Positions 48,146-57,087 are shown, numbered from the stretch's first letter. The stretch is DNA of 64,000 nucleotides from Natronorubrum bangense (GCF_004799645.1 NZ_CP031305.1:806001-870000); one strand, 5' to 3'. Program-made: numbers and translations. The notes: generated by a model not told the origin, from the sequence alone.

Positions 48146-48310
48146 ATGCACTTCGATCAGCGGACTCAGCGGGCACGTCGGGACGTCGGTCTCGAGACCG
48201 ACGACCGACAGGCCGCCGCAGCCACCGTTGCCGAGGCCGTCGAACTGATGTTCGGGCCGACAATCACCGACCGCGTTCGGTTCGCACCCAGCCACGAGCG
48301 TCTGCGGTGA
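48146..48310 (+). CDS. Short 54-residue gene upstream of the FAU-1-like gene, possibly deleted
   Basis: A 54-residue frame read directly: MHFDQRTQRARRDVGLETDD, then ATVAEAVELMFGPTITDRVR and FAPSHERLR. Codon use is typical of this genome. The first about 25 and last about 20 residues look like the two ends of a longer haloarchaeal family of about 120 residues that I recall, with the middle missing, so it may be an in-frame internal deletion. It lies 46 bases upstream of the DUF402 gene on the same strand, probably in one operon. It may be non-functional. Confidence 0.55.
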   Translation: MHFDQRTQRARRDVGLETDDRQAAAATVAEAVELMFGPTITDRVRFAPSHERLR

Positions 48311-48344
48311 TTCTCGTGGACGCACGTGTACACACCACCGTGAC

Positions 48345-48351
48345 GGAGGAG
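48345..48351 (+). promoter_or_regulatory. Shine-Dalgarno site of the FAU-1-like gene
   Basis: GGAGGAG ends five bases before ATG 48357. Leaderless starts are common in this window, so a strong ribosome binding site here points to an operon with the short gene upstream. Confidence 0.5.
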
Positions 48352-48356
48352 AAGCG

Positions 48357-49787
48357 ATGACGACGGCTCGAGTGCGCGGGATCTACACGACGGCGATCAC
48401 GCATCTGCTCGGGGAAAACGGCCTCGAGATCGTCCAGGCATCTGAGCCGATTCGAGAACGGTTCGACGAGTCGTTCGACACGGCCCCGGCGGACGTGGCG
48501 ATCGAAACAACGCGAGACAGGCAGGGCGTCGAGGTTTCAGGCGAGCCCGAGACGGTCGAAACGATCACCAGCGAACTCGCGGCGCTCGCGATCGATACGT
48601 TCCGCTGGGACGACACGGTCGCCCGTGGGTCGGTCTTCGATGCCGAAGTGATCGAAGCCGGTGGCGGGAGTGGAGCGGTCGTTGACCTTGGAGACGGTCG
48701 GCGTGGCTATCTCAACTACGATGATGTCGACGGCTACGTCGGCGAGGGGAACCGGTATCGAGTGCAGGTTGTCGAGCCGACACCGCCGTGGACGGACGAC
48801 GACCCGCGGGTCGTGCCGACACTGACAGTACAGGGCGGGCTCTGTACGCTCTCGCAGGACCGAATCGGCGTCTCGGCGGCACTCCGCGGTGACCGAGCCG
48901 ACGAACTCGTCGGCATGACCGATCTCCTCTCGGTCGACATCCCGGAGGGGTGGGGGCTGCGCTGGCAACACGCAGCCGTAGACGCCGACCTCGAGGCGAT
49001 GACGACGGCAGTAGAACAGGTGACGAGTCGAGCACAGACGCTCGAGGACGCACTTGCAGACGCACCCGACGAGGTCGGTGAGCCAGCCCAACTCGTGACC
49101 CCACAGGCGACGACGTGGTGTTGGTTCGGCCGCGAGTCCCGGTTCGCGTTGGACGACTGTCGTCGCGAGGTCGAGACGACGATGCCGGGCCACCACCGAA
49201 CCAAAGCCGCCGACAGGGCCGCAAGCGCCGCGGTTGACTTCGCAGAGGCCGTCTGCGGTTCGACCGGTACCGACGGGGACGACGAGTTTCCCTTCGCCGC
49301 CGTCAGTCGACAGTTCGGTCCGACAGTGGGCGATCGTCTCGCGATCGATCACGGCAAACCCGATGGACGACTGTTCACGCTGGGCCGTGGCGACGTGACC
49401 GACTGGGACAGCGACGGCTCGCTCACCCTCGAGCGCCGGCTGTCCGGCGGGGGCAGCTACGATGCCCTCGGCGTGCCGAAAGAAGACGGCGACGTTGCCG
49501 TCACGAAGTTCCGTGAGGGTCGGTGGTGGTATCCGACGACGTACAAAGACACACAGGGAACCGCCAAAGGAACCTACGTCAACATCTGTACCCCAGTCGA
49601 ACTGTTCCCGAACGCCGCACGCTACGTCGACCTCCACGTTGACGTGATCAAGCAGACAGACGGCACAGTCGAAATCGTCGACGCGGACGAACTCGAGGCC
49701 GCAGTCGATGCGGGCCATATTTCGGAGCCGGTAGCGGAGAAAGCAATGACCGTCGCCGAAGCCGTCGAGCGGGCGCTTTCGAACTGA
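48357..49787 (+). CDS. FAU-1/DUF402 probable ribonuclease
   Basis: A 476-residue protein. The N-terminus MTTARVRGIYTTAITHLL leads into an S1/OB-like RNA-binding region (about 90-170: FDAEVIEAGGGSGAVVDLGD, RGYLNYDDVDGYVGEG, YRVQVVEPTPPWTDDDPRV), and the C-terminal half is a DUF402 domain (GRLFTLGRGDVTDW, FREGRWWYPTTYKDTQG, YVDLHVDVIKQTDGT). This layout matches archaeal FAU-1, reported to resemble RNase E/G, which binds AU-rich RNA. A role in RNA processing or decay is likely. It is convergent with the Nudix gene, 10 bases between stops. Confidence 0.8.
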   Translation: MTTARVRGIYTTAITHLLGENGLEIVQASEPIRERFDESFDTAPADVAIETTRDRQGVEVSGEPETVETITSELAALAIDTFRWDDTVARGSVFDAEVIEAGGGSGAVVDLGDGRRGYLNYDDVDGYVGEGNRYRVQVVEPTPPWTDDDPRVVPTLTVQGGLCTLSQDRIGVSAALRGDRADELVGMTDLLSVDIPEGWGLRWQHAAVDADLEAMTTAVEQVTSRAQTLEDALADAPDEVGEPAQLVTPQATTWCWFGRESRFALDDCRREVETTMPGHHRTKAADRAASAAVDFAEAVCGSTGTDGDDEFPFAAVSRQFGPTVGDRLAIDHGKPDGRLFTLGRGDVTDWDSDGSLTLERRLSGGGSYDALGVPKEDGDVAVTKFREGRWWYPTTYKDTQGTAKGTYVNICTPVELFPNAARYVDLHVDVIKQTDGTVEIVDADELEAAVDAGHISEPVAEKAMTVAEAVERALSN

Positions 49788-49802
49788 TCGGGACCGTTCA
49801 GT
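49783..49802. terminator. Small hairpin between convergent stops
   Basis: ACTGA (49783-49787) pairs with TCAGT (49798-49802) across a 10-base loop; the arms contain the plus-strand TGA and the minus-strand TCA stop codons symmetrically. It may end transcripts from both sides. Confidence 0.35.
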
Positions 49803-50256
49803 CAGAGACCGTCGCGGCGTCTTCGGCCAGGGAGACGTTCGGGAGCAGGTGGACGTAGTCGTTGAGATCGAGTGCGAACTCCTGTGCCGTCGTTGGCTGC
49901 ACCCAGTGGAGATTGAACTCAGAGCCGTGTTCGTCGCCGCCATCCATTACAGTGTGAATCCACTGATCCCGAGGCTCGTGGACCGTCGCATGAAAGAAGT
50001 GGCGAACGTATCGTTTCGGCGGCGACTCTCGGCGCGTCCAGACGTCTGTCGTGAGGTGTGTGACCGAGTTCAGCGTTCCGAGACCAGTCTCCTCGATGAC
50101 CTCCCTGAACAGCGCTTCGCGCGGTGATTCTTGGGCCTCGAGCGTTCCTTTTGGGATCTGTAACCCGTCGTGTCCTGGCCCATCGAAGACCAGTAGTTCG
50201 CCCGTCTGGCGTGTGATGTATGCACATGCCTTCTGGACGTGTGTTACGGTATCCAT
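49798..50256 (-). CDS. Nudix hydrolase
   Basis: A 152-residue NUDIX protein: MDTVTHVQKACAYITRQTGE, then the full Nudix box GTLEAQESPREALFREVIEETG (Gx5Ex7REUxEExGU), with the catalytic Glu residues at the end. The fold cleaves nucleoside diphosphates linked to another moiety; the substrate is not clear. The C-terminal part is Asp/His-rich. ATG 50256 is preferred over ATG 50349, because TTTTTATG lies about 27-35 bases upstream. Confidence 0.85.
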   Translation of the reverse strand: MDTVTHVQKACAYITRQTGELLVFDGPGHDGLQIPKGTLEAQESPREALFREVIEETGLGTLNSVTHLTTDVWTRRESPPKRYVRHFFHATVHEPRDQWIHTVMDGGDEHGSEFNLHWVQPTTAQEFALDLNDYVHLLPNVSLAEDAATVSD

Positions 50257-50282
50257 GATATAACTACACACTCTGTCGACAC

Positions 50283-50294
50283 ATAAAAACGTAC
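50283..50294 (-). promoter_or_regulatory. TATA element of the Nudix gene
   Basis: On the minus strand GTACGTTTTTAT lies 27-38 bases before ATG 50256, supporting a leaderless start and a promoter separate from the upstream symporter gene. Confidence 0.45.
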
Positions 50295-50364
50295 CACCCG
50301 AATGATTAAAACTGATTAAGGGTATTTGAGGGGTGCTAACATGACACACTGACAGCAGAGCCGC

Positions 50365-51354
50365 TTAGTCGGCGGCGACAGTAGAGTCGTCGTCTCCAAC
50401 AGGTGCATCCCCGTCAAGATGGGTAAACAGCGTCGCGAGCGCCGGGCCGGAGACGTTGTGCCAGACGCTGAACAGCGCCGGAATCAGCGCCGCGATCGGG
50501 TCGAAAAAGGCGACCGCAAGCGCCACTGCAAGCCCGCTGTTCTGAAGGCCGACTTCGAACGCACAGGCGCGGGCGCGATCCTCGCGCATCCCCGTGAGGT
50601 GTCCAACGCTGTAGCCAGCACCCAATCCCAGGCCGTTGTGCAAGACGACGGCGAGGAAGACGAGCGCGCTCGCCGTCATGATCTCCTCGACGTTGAGTCC
50701 CACGACGGCTGCGACGATGGCGACGATTGCGATCACACTGATCGCCGGGAAAATCGACAGGCCAGCCTTCGCCACGGATGGGGCGTACGCATCGAGGACG
50801 TACCGGAGCACCAGTCCCGCCACGACAGGCAGCAAGACGATCAGCACGATCGACTGCGCCATCTCGCCGAACGTGACCGTGATCGACTCACCCGCAAGCA
50901 AGACCACCCAGGCCGGCATCACGAGCGGTGCGGCGATCGTCGTCAGTGAGGTGATCGTGACCGACAGTGCGACGTCGCCACGACCGAGATAGGTCATCAC
51001 GTTCGACGCAGTGCCACCGGGTGCTGCACCGACGAGGATCAGGCCGACACCGATCTCCCAGGGTAGTCCGAGGGCGACGACGAGAACGTACGCAAACGTC
51101 GGCATCAGGAGCCACTGGGCTGTCGCGCCGATGAAGACGTCTCGAGGCCGCTCGAGAATCCGCCGGAAATCCGCAGGCGTCAGTGTCAGCCCCATGCCGA
51201 GCATGATAATGCCCAGCAGCGGCGTAATGTATGCGCCGATCGGCGTGAACGTCTCGGGTGTGTACAGCGCGATGGCGGAGACCGCCACCACCCAGACGAC
51301 GAAGTATTTGCTCGTAACCTGTCCGATTCGTTCCAACAGCGACTGTGTATTCAT
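50365..51354 (-). CDS. Bile acid:sodium symporter family transporter
   Basis: A 329-residue membrane protein with about ten transmembrane segments. The BASS family's crossover helices appear in LILVGAAPGGTASNVMTYLGRGD (GGTASN motif) and ACAFEVGLQNSGLAVALAVAF (the E/Q of the Na+ site). Related transporters carry bile acids, pantoate, pyruvate or other organic anions with Na+. The substrate is not determined. A separate promoter-like element precedes the Nudix gene, so they are probably not one operon. Confidence 0.85.
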   Translation of the reverse strand: MNTQSLLERIGQVTSKYFVVWVVAVSAIALYTPETFTPIGAYITPLLGIIMLGMGLTLTPADFRRILERPRDVFIGATAQWLLMPTFAYVLVVALGLPWEIGVGLILVGAAPGGTASNVMTYLGRGDVALSVTITSLTTIAAPLVMPAWVVLLAGESITVTFGEMAQSIVLIVLLPVVAGLVLRYVLDAYAPSVAKAGLSIFPAISVIAIVAIVAAVVGLNVEEIMTASALVFLAVVLHNGLGLGAGYSVGHLTGMREDRARACAFEVGLQNSGLAVALAVAFFDPIAALIPALFSVWHNVSGPALATLFTHLDGDAPVGDDDSTVAAD

Positions 51355-51491
51355 TTGGGAGACACCATCATGCGATGAACACAGTCAGCAATCAGCGACA
51401 GTCAAGTAAGAACACTCGTGTTTCGGCTCCGGAGGGACGCTGCGCTCAAACTGGCTCAACGAGACTGTGTCACTCGAGCGATTCGGTTCGC

Positions 51492-51641
51492 TTACGCACT
51501 CGGTGCCGGCGGAACGAAATGGGATCCAGTGACCGAGCGAGCACAGACGGGACAGCCGCTTGTCAGCGCTGCCTCGCGCATGGATGGGGTAACAGTGAAC
51601 GACCGACGGCAGTCCGGGCAGGTGAACTCGTAACGTTCCAT
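51492..51641 (-). CDS. 49-residue zinc-ribbon protein (paralogue 2)
   Basis: A small gene read directly: MERYEFTCPDCRRSFTVTPS, then MREAALTSGCPVCARSVTGS. Cys pairs CPDC and CPVC mark a zinc ribbon. It is the same length and layout as the gene at 43826 (identical blocks YEFTCPDC, MREA and GCPVC), but less acidic. Upstream on the minus strand lie about 180 non-coding bases; function unknown. Confidence 0.7.
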   Translation of the reverse strand: MERYEFTCPDCRRSFTVTPSMREAALTSGCPVCARSVTGSHFVPPAPSA

Positions 51642-51818
51642 CGTCTATCATACAACGCGACTGGAGCGCATAGTGGCACAACCCCGATATGGAGGGAGTC
51701 CCATGCAGACTGGCCGACGGATGCGGAACTGCTCTCGACGATGGCAGGTTGTGAGTGGACAGCCATCGAGCCATCCTCAACACCAGTCAATGCATCCGAA
51801 CGGGTCATGACCGTTCAC

Positions 51819-52619
51819 TTACTGATTCTCATCGTCTTCCGTCTCGTCCATCCTGTCGGCCGCATCAGCGCCAGTGTCGTCGTCTCGAGTGTCTGATGCT
51901 GTCTCACTCTCTTCGTCCGGCTCGCTGTTTGTCGGTGCAGCGTCGTCGTCGGGCGTCGATTCTGGCTCGGTCGCGTCGGTCTGGGTCGGCTGGGCCTGTT
52001 CGGGATCTGGGCCAGTCGCCTCGCTGACCTCCTCGGCCATCGCCGAGTCGGAGATATCGATCTCGGTCGTATCGTCGTCGGCGTTGCGCCGGGGATCGTC
52101 CGATCCGTCGTCCTCGTCCGGCTTCGATCGCGGCTCCGCATCCGCCGCGTTGTCGGTAAACTCGATCCGCGAGCTCTCGCCGCTGTCTCGCTCGTCGCCC
52201 AGCTGTGCTGTGTCGTCAATCTCGCCGTCAGCGTCGATCTGGGATTCCCGACCAGAGTCGAGACGTTCGGCAGCGGCACGCGCTTCGTCGGACAGCTCTT
52301 TCCCTTCGGTTCCGCTGTCGATCTCGGCCGCCCGTGGCTCGAGCGTCGAGTCATCGCTCGAGCGTCGATTCCGAAGCCCGTAGCTAATCAGGCCGACGCC
52401 AGCAGCCCCTTTCGGAAGCGCCCGGAGCTGACCCCGCCCGAGCGAGCGAAGGGCCGAGAGGAGCAATGCGCCACCGCCTAGCAACGGCACCAGCTCGCGT
52501 CTGATATCGGCGGTGGTGACCGAGAGTGCCGTCTCCACCGGGTCCGGTGTCTCGAGGTTGTCGACACGGTCCTCCATCGGAACGTCTGCCGTCAGGTCGT
52601 AGTCGTGTTCGTCAGCCAT
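51819..52619 (-). CDS. Membrane-proximal acidic low-complexity protein
   Basis: A 266-residue protein: MADEHDYDLTADVPMEDRVD, a weakly hydrophobic segment about 40-90 (PLLGGGALLLSALRSLGRG, GAAGVGLISYGLRNRR) and a long disordered C-terminus of Asp/Glu/Ser/Thr/Pro. No domain is recognised. It resembles haloarchaeal membrane-associated proteins of unknown function. ATG 52619 directly follows the non-coding stretch downstream of folCP. The 460-base region on its other side holds a small zinc-ribbon gene. Confidence 0.55.
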   Translation of the reverse strand: MADEHDYDLTADVPMEDRVDNLETPDPVETALSVTTADIRRELVPLLGGGALLLSALRSLGRGQLRALPKGAAGVGLISYGLRNRRSSDDSTLEPRAAEIDSGTEGKELSDEARAAAERLDSGRESQIDADGEIDDTAQLGDERDSGESSRIEFTDNAADAEPRSKPDEDDGSDDPRRNADDDTTEIDISDSAMAEEVSEATGPDPEQAQPTQTDATEPESTPDDDAAPTNSEPDEESETASDTRDDDTGADAADRMDETEDDENQ

Positions 52620-52662
52620 TGAATGTGCCTCCGCGCACGCTGCGCTCACAACAGGTATCAGT

Positions 52663-52737
52663 CCCACACGGTTGAAGCTTGGACCGGCACAGTACTGTCG
52701 GCTGTCATCGTATCGCGGTACCGACAGCCCGTGTGGG
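52663..52737. other. Nested inverted repeat downstream of folCP, possible divergent element copy
   Basis: CCCACACGG (52663-52671) pairs with CCGTGTGGG (52729-52737), and CTGTCGG (52695-52701) with CCGACAG (52721-52727). The ends resemble the family's CNNANACGG and CCGTNTG, and the length is 75. It may be a divergent copy but lacks the TGCTGT core, and it is not fused to a stop codon. Confidence 0.4.
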
Positions 52738-52792
52738 TGTGGGAAAACGACTGCTGGCAGTGTGGCTCCCTATCGAGTGATATCGGCCACGA

Positions 52793-55285
52793 CTACCACT
52801 CGAAGCGGTCGGGATCACGGGCCGCCAGTGCCGTTCGAACTGCGGCAACGTTCTCGGGCACGTCGTGCACTCGGATAATGTCGGCCCCGCGATCGGCTGC
52901 GATCGCACTCGCCGCGACGGTTGCCTCGAGTCGCTCGCCGGGCGCACAGCCGACGTGCTCGAACATCGATTTGTGGGAGTGACCCACCAGGATCGGACAG
53001 CCTAAGGCGTGGAACTCGTCGATGCGACCGATCATTTCGAAACTCTCCCGGGCGGCCTTGCCGAACCCGATTCCGGGATCGACGACGATCTGCTCGCGGT
53101 CGACGCCGGCCTTTTCAGCGAGCAAGATCCGCTCGGAGAGCTGATCGATCACGTCCTCGACGACGTCGTCGTATGCGACCTCGCGGTCCGGGACGACGAT
53201 GGAATCGATGCTGTGCATCACGACCAGTCCCGCGTCGTACTCGGCCGCGACGAAGCGCATCTCGGGATCCTCGAGCCCCGAGACGTCGTTGATTATGTCG
53301 GCCCCGGCTTCGAGGGCGGCGTCAGCGACGGCGGCTTTGCGGGTGTCGATCGAGATGTGGACATCGAGATCCGCGATCCGCTCGATAACAGGCGTGACGC
53401 GGTCGATTTCGTCTTCGATCGGAACGGGGTCGGCGCCGGGGCGAGTCGACTCACCGCCGACGTCGACCACGTCGACACCGGCCTCGACCATCGCCTCGGC
53501 GCGGGCGACGGCGTCCTCGAGTGCATCGTACTCGCCGCCGTCGTGGAAGCTGTCGGGTGTGACGTTGAGAATGCCCATGACAGCAGTGCGGTCGTCCCAC
53601 GGATACTGCGGCCCATCAGTGTCGGCCCCTGCCGCAGCGTCGGATTCGCTCGCGTCGAAATCGAGCGTCTCGCGAAGTGTTCGAGTGGCATCTGCGACGC
53701 CGTGGTCGGCCAGCGACGCCGACTCGAGACGCTCGAGGAGGCGTTCGAACTGTGAAAGCGTTCCCATCAACACGGCGTCGACGGCTTCATCCTCGTGTTC
53801 GAGCCCCGAGAGTGCGCATTCGCCGCCGAGACGCAACAGCTCCTGTTTGACTGTCGTCGCCTGTCGGTGGCCGAGGGTCATCTTGACCACGCGATGGACG
53901 GCATCACCGCTGAGATGACGGCTGCCGGCCTCGGGGACGTTCGCCGTGGCAAGCGCATCACGCGCGTCTGCACTGTTTCGGATTCGCTTTGGCACGCCAG
54001 CGTCCGTCCAGCGCGAGCGAGCTTCGGCGACGGCAAACAGCGAGCCCGTGACGAGCACACAGTCGTCGCTTCCAGCGTCCTCGAGGGCGGTCTCGAGGGC
54101 GTCCTGGACGGTTGTATCCGTTCGAACGTCGTCGACGCCAGCCTCGGTGAACACCGTCGCGAGCACGTCGCGATCTTCGGCACGCTGGAGTGGTGGCTCC
54201 GTGGTGATCACTGAATCGGGCGTCGGCAGCGTGGCAGCGATCTCGCGGTGGTCTTTCTCATGCATCGCCCCAAAGACGAGATGGAGGTCGTCGTACTCGT
54301 AGGTCCCGAGCGTCTTCGCGAGCCCCGCGCATGCACCGGGGTTGTGTGCGCCGTCGAGAACGACGAGTGGGTCCGTGTCCATCACCTCGAAGCGGCCCGG
54401 CCAGTGGGCGTTTCGCAGCCCGCGGGCCAGCTCCGCATCCGAAATGTCGGTGAGCTGGCGTGCGAGCGTGGCCGCGATACCCGCGTTCTCGGCCTGATGG
54501 GCCCCCAGGAGGGGAATCCGCGTCTCGAGATGCCAGTCGTCGGTCTCGACCGTGACGGCCGCCTCGGTGTGGTTGGCCCGGCCGTCGTAGGCGACTCGAA
54601 CGTCTGTGGGCGATGTGTCCGAGGCGTTCGTCGACGAGCCGACGGTGACGACATCCCCGGCAACCGATCGGATCGCCTCGAGCGCGTCGCCGGAGACGCC
54701 GGTAACGAGGGCGTTCTCCTGTGGAGCGACGTGGGCTTTGTCGCGGGCGATTTCGGCTTCCGTGTCGCCGAGGATTCCCGTATGCTCTAACGTGACGCTC
54801 GTCACGGCACTCCCAACGGGGTCGACAACGCTCGTCGCGTCGTACCGGCCGCCGATTCCGACCTCGAGGATAGCGATATCGACGTCCTCGCGGCCGAAGT
54901 GCCAGATCGCCATCGCCGTCATCGTCTCGAAGAACGTGGGTGAGTCGCCGTCGGCACCGCGACCCATAATGTACTTTCGGGCGGCCTCGACGTACTCACA
55001 GACCGCTGACCGTGGGATCTTCCGTCCGTCAACACGGACCCGTTCGCGCAGATCCTCGAGATGTGGCGAGGTGTAAAGTCCGACGGAGAGCCCAGTCTCG
55101 CGGAGGCTCTGCTCGAGCATCCGTGCCGTGCTCCCCTTGCCGTTCGACCCCGCAACCTGGACGAAGGTGACGTCTTCGTGGGGGTTCTCGAGATGGGCGA
55201 GCAGCCGCGCTGTCGACTCCGTCCCCGGTTTCGGGCGGAACCGCCGCAGATCGAATAAAAAGTCCGCGGCCTCGTGATACTCCAT
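52793..55285 (-). CDS. FolC-FolP fusion: folylpolyglutamate synthase / dihydropteroate synthase
   Basis: An 830-residue bifunctional folate enzyme. Residues 1-410 are FolC/Mur-ligase-like: GSNGKGSTARML P-loop (about 46-57), LYTSPHLEDLRERV and LDGAHNPGACAGL. Residues about 430-540 (QATTVKQELLRLGGECAL, DAVLMGTLSQFERLLERLE) resemble the extra N-terminal domain of some bacterial dihydropteroate synthases. Residues about 565-830 are FolP: MGILNVTPDSFHDGG, DVVDVGGESTRPGADPV and VDPGIGFGKAA. It condenses a pterin with p-aminobenzoate and adds glutamate to the product. Fusion of these two enzymes is known in haloarchaea. Start ATG 55285 directly precedes the FolC domain. Confidence 0.95.
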   Translation of the reverse strand: MEYHEAADFLFDLRRFRPKPGTESTARLLAHLENPHEDVTFVQVAGSNGKGSTARMLEQSLRETGLSVGLYTSPHLEDLRERVRVDGRKIPRSAVCEYVEAARKYIMGRGADGDSPTFFETMTAMAIWHFGREDVDIAILEVGIGGRYDATSVVDPVGSAVTSVTLEHTGILGDTEAEIARDKAHVAPQENALVTGVSGDALEAIRSVAGDVVTVGSSTNASDTSPTDVRVAYDGRANHTEAAVTVETDDWHLETRIPLLGAHQAENAGIAATLARQLTDISDAELARGLRNAHWPGRFEVMDTDPLVVLDGAHNPGACAGLAKTLGTYEYDDLHLVFGAMHEKDHREIAATLPTPDSVITTEPPLQRAEDRDVLATVFTEAGVDDVRTDTTVQDALETALEDAGSDDCVLVTGSLFAVAEARSRWTDAGVPKRIRNSADARDALATANVPEAGSRHLSGDAVHRVVKMTLGHRQATTVKQELLRLGGECALSGLEHEDEAVDAVLMGTLSQFERLLERLESASLADHGVADATRTLRETLDFDASESDAAAGADTDGPQYPWDDRTAVMGILNVTPDSFHDGGEYDALEDAVARAEAMVEAGVDVVDVGGESTRPGADPVPIEDEIDRVTPVIERIADLDVHISIDTRKAAVADAALEAGADIINDVSGLEDPEMRFVAAEYDAGLVVMHSIDSIVVPDREVAYDDVVEDVIDQLSERILLAEKAGVDREQIVVDPGIGFGKAARESFEMIGRIDEFHALGCPILVGHSHKSMFEHVGCAPGERLEATVAASAIAADRGADIIRVHDVPENVAAVRTALAARDPDRFEW

Positions 55286-55397
55286 ATCTGACCCAGAAAG
55301 TCCGCGCGCTTAGGGGTGTCGGACTCGCCGCTGGTCGGCGTCTCGACGGCGGTGTGGGCAACACACAGCGATTACGACGGAGCGTGGAGACCGAATG

Positions 55398-56264
55398 TCA
55401 GCCGCCGAGATGGCGGGTTCTGTTGACGAGGTAGACGACCGACAGGAGCCAGAGCGCACCGAAGAAGCTGTAGCTGGCGTATTCGGGCGGGTACGAAACC
55501 CCGCGAACGATTCCCAGCAAATAGACGACCACAGCGATGCCGATCGGGCCGCCAACGTACAGCCACACGCTCGGGAACCAGTCAGTCGCATGTTTCCGGG
55601 GTGCAGTTGCGTCGATGAACAGCCCCACAAGGCTCACGACTGAAAGCGGGACCAGAACGAACAGGCCCGCGACCATGAGACCGACTTCGAGACCGCTGTC
55701 GGGGCGCACCCCGAGCGCATAGTACAACACGAGCGGGGTGGCAAGTGCGTAGAGGGCGATGACCAGCCACCACCTCGAGTGGCCACGGCGTTCGACGGCA
55801 TCCGCGGTCTCGGGCACCCGGTGTTCGCTGTCGACGCGCGTCCGCACCCAGCCAGCGAACACCGCACTGGCCATCGAGACCAGCACGGTGAATCCAACGC
55901 CGAGCACAAGGGCAACCGGCATGACGGCGACCGCAACGATGCTCAGCCACAAGGACAGCGTTCCGATCGACGCGAGCGTGTTGGCGGTGAAGATGAAAGC
56001 CGTCGCACTCGAGCCGACGAGACCGGTCCAGAACCCGGCACGGCGACTCGCTGTCGGGCGATCGTAATAGTGGTAGCCGACGAGCAACCCAGCCAAAAGC
56101 AATGGTGTCCCGGCGATGGAGCCACCGATGACGACACCGTTGCCACTCGACACCTGTCCCCACGAGAGTGCGAGCGTAAACGGAATCGAGACGAGACCGA
56201 CGAGAATCGCAACCCGAAGCGCGTCGTCGGTCACACCCTCGCGAAGAGAGCGCAGCCACGACAT
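55398..56264 (-). CDS. Polytopic membrane protein, DUF5518-like
   Basis: A 288-residue protein with about eight transmembrane segments; it opens MSWLRSLREGVTDDALRVAI and has a charged cytoplasmic loop HSRWW near the middle. No motif identifies a substrate. It begins one base after the stop of the upstream ABC ATPase gene, so both are co-transcribed and the protein may be part of or modify the transporter. The DUF5518 name is from memory. Confidence 0.6.
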   Translation of the reverse strand: MSWLRSLREGVTDDALRVAILVGLVSIPFTLALSWGQVSSGNGVVIGGSIAGTPLLLAGLLVGYHYYDRPTASRRAGFWTGLVGSSATAFIFTANTLASIGTLSLWLSIVAVAVMPVALVLGVGFTVLVSMASAVFAGWVRTRVDSEHRVPETADAVERRGHSRWWLVIALYALATPLVLYYALGVRPDSGLEVGLMVAGLFVLVPLSVVSLVGLFIDATAPRKHATDWFPSVWLYVGGPIGIAVVVYLLGIVRGVSYPPEYASYSFFGALWLLSVVYLVNRTRHLGG

Positions 56265-56265
56265 C

Positions 56266-57054
56266 TTAGTCTATCGATGGCTCCGCCGAACGGCCCGACT
56301 CGCCGCCGGGCGTCTCCTGTGTGACCTCGAGGAACGCGTCCTCGAGGCTCCGTGCCTCGCCGGTTTCGGCGCGGGATTTCAGCGTCTCAGGGTCGCCTTG
56401 TGCGACCAGTTCGCCCTCCCGGAGGACGCCAATCTCGTCGGCCAGTTCGTCGACGACGGGGAGGATGTGCGTCGAGAGGAAGATCGTCATCTCCCGGTCC
56501 GCGAGATCGGCGATCGTCTCCCGCATCGTCCGAGCCGCACGCGGGTCCAGCCCGCTCGTCGGCTCGTCGAGGAAGGCGACGGCGGGTTCGTGGAGGACCG
56601 CCTGGATAACGCCGACTTTCTGGCGCATCCCCTTCGAGTAGCCCTCGATCCGTCGATGAGCGTCGTCGACCAGATCGAAGCGCTCAAGCAGTGAGTCGAT
56701 GCGCTCGCTCGCCTCGGCTTCGGGGAGGTCCCGCAGGCCGGCAGCGTACTCGAGTTGTTCGCGGCCGGTGAGTTCGTCGTAGATCGGCGGCTCCTCGGGC
56801 AGATAGCCGATGTGGGGGGTGACGGACTCACGATCGGTGATCGAGTGACCGGCGACGTGGGCCGTCCCCGATGTGGGTCTGGTGAGCGTCGTCAGCATTC
56901 GCATCGTCGTCGTCTTGCCCGCACCGTTCGGGCCGAGAAAGCCGTAGACTGCGCCGCGTTCGACGGTCATCGTCAGCCCGGTGACGGCTGTCGTCTCCCC
57001 GTAGCGTTTCGTGAGGGCATCGGTTTCGATGGCAGGGGCATCAGCAGGGCTCAT
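56266..57054 (-). CDS. ABC transporter ATP-binding protein
   Basis: A 262-residue ABC ATPase. Walker A GPNGAGKTTT, Q-loop in IGYLPEEPPIYDEL, ABC signature YSKGMRQKVGV, Walker B VAFLDEPTSGLD and switch His in FLSTHILPVV are in standard order. The subfamily resembles drug/lipid exporters (CcmA/NatA-like). A permease gene lies divergently at 57301 and a membrane gene directly follows on the same strand, so either could complete it. TATAAAAG on the plus strand (TTTTATA on the coding strand) lies about 26-33 bases before ATG 57054. Confidence 0.9.
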   Translation of the reverse strand: MSPADAPAIETDALTKRYGETTAVTGLTMTVERGAVYGFLGPNGAGKTTTMRMLTTLTRPTSGTAHVAGHSITDRESVTPHIGYLPEEPPIYDELTGREQLEYAAGLRDLPEAEASERIDSLLERFDLVDDAHRRIEGYSKGMRQKVGVIQAVLHEPAVAFLDEPTSGLDPRAARTMRETIADLADREMTIFLSTHILPVVDELADEIGVLREGELVAQGDPETLKSRAETGEARSLEDAFLEVTQETPGGESGRSAEPSID

Positions 57055-57079
57055 ACCCGTTTTGTTTCGCCGCGACCTG

Positions 57080-57087
57080 TATAAAAG
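57080..57087 (-). promoter_or_regulatory. TATA box of the ABC ATPase gene
   Basis: On the minus strand CTTTTATA sits 26-33 bases before ATG 57054, typical leaderless spacing, and decides that start. Confidence 0.5.

Noticed and set aside
7150..52737. Mobile MITE-type explanation for the structured elements
   Set aside because: The stems show paired changes and interiors do not match between copies, and I saw no target duplications. A recent transposable repeat would be near-identical. The idea is kept as an alternative, not preferred.
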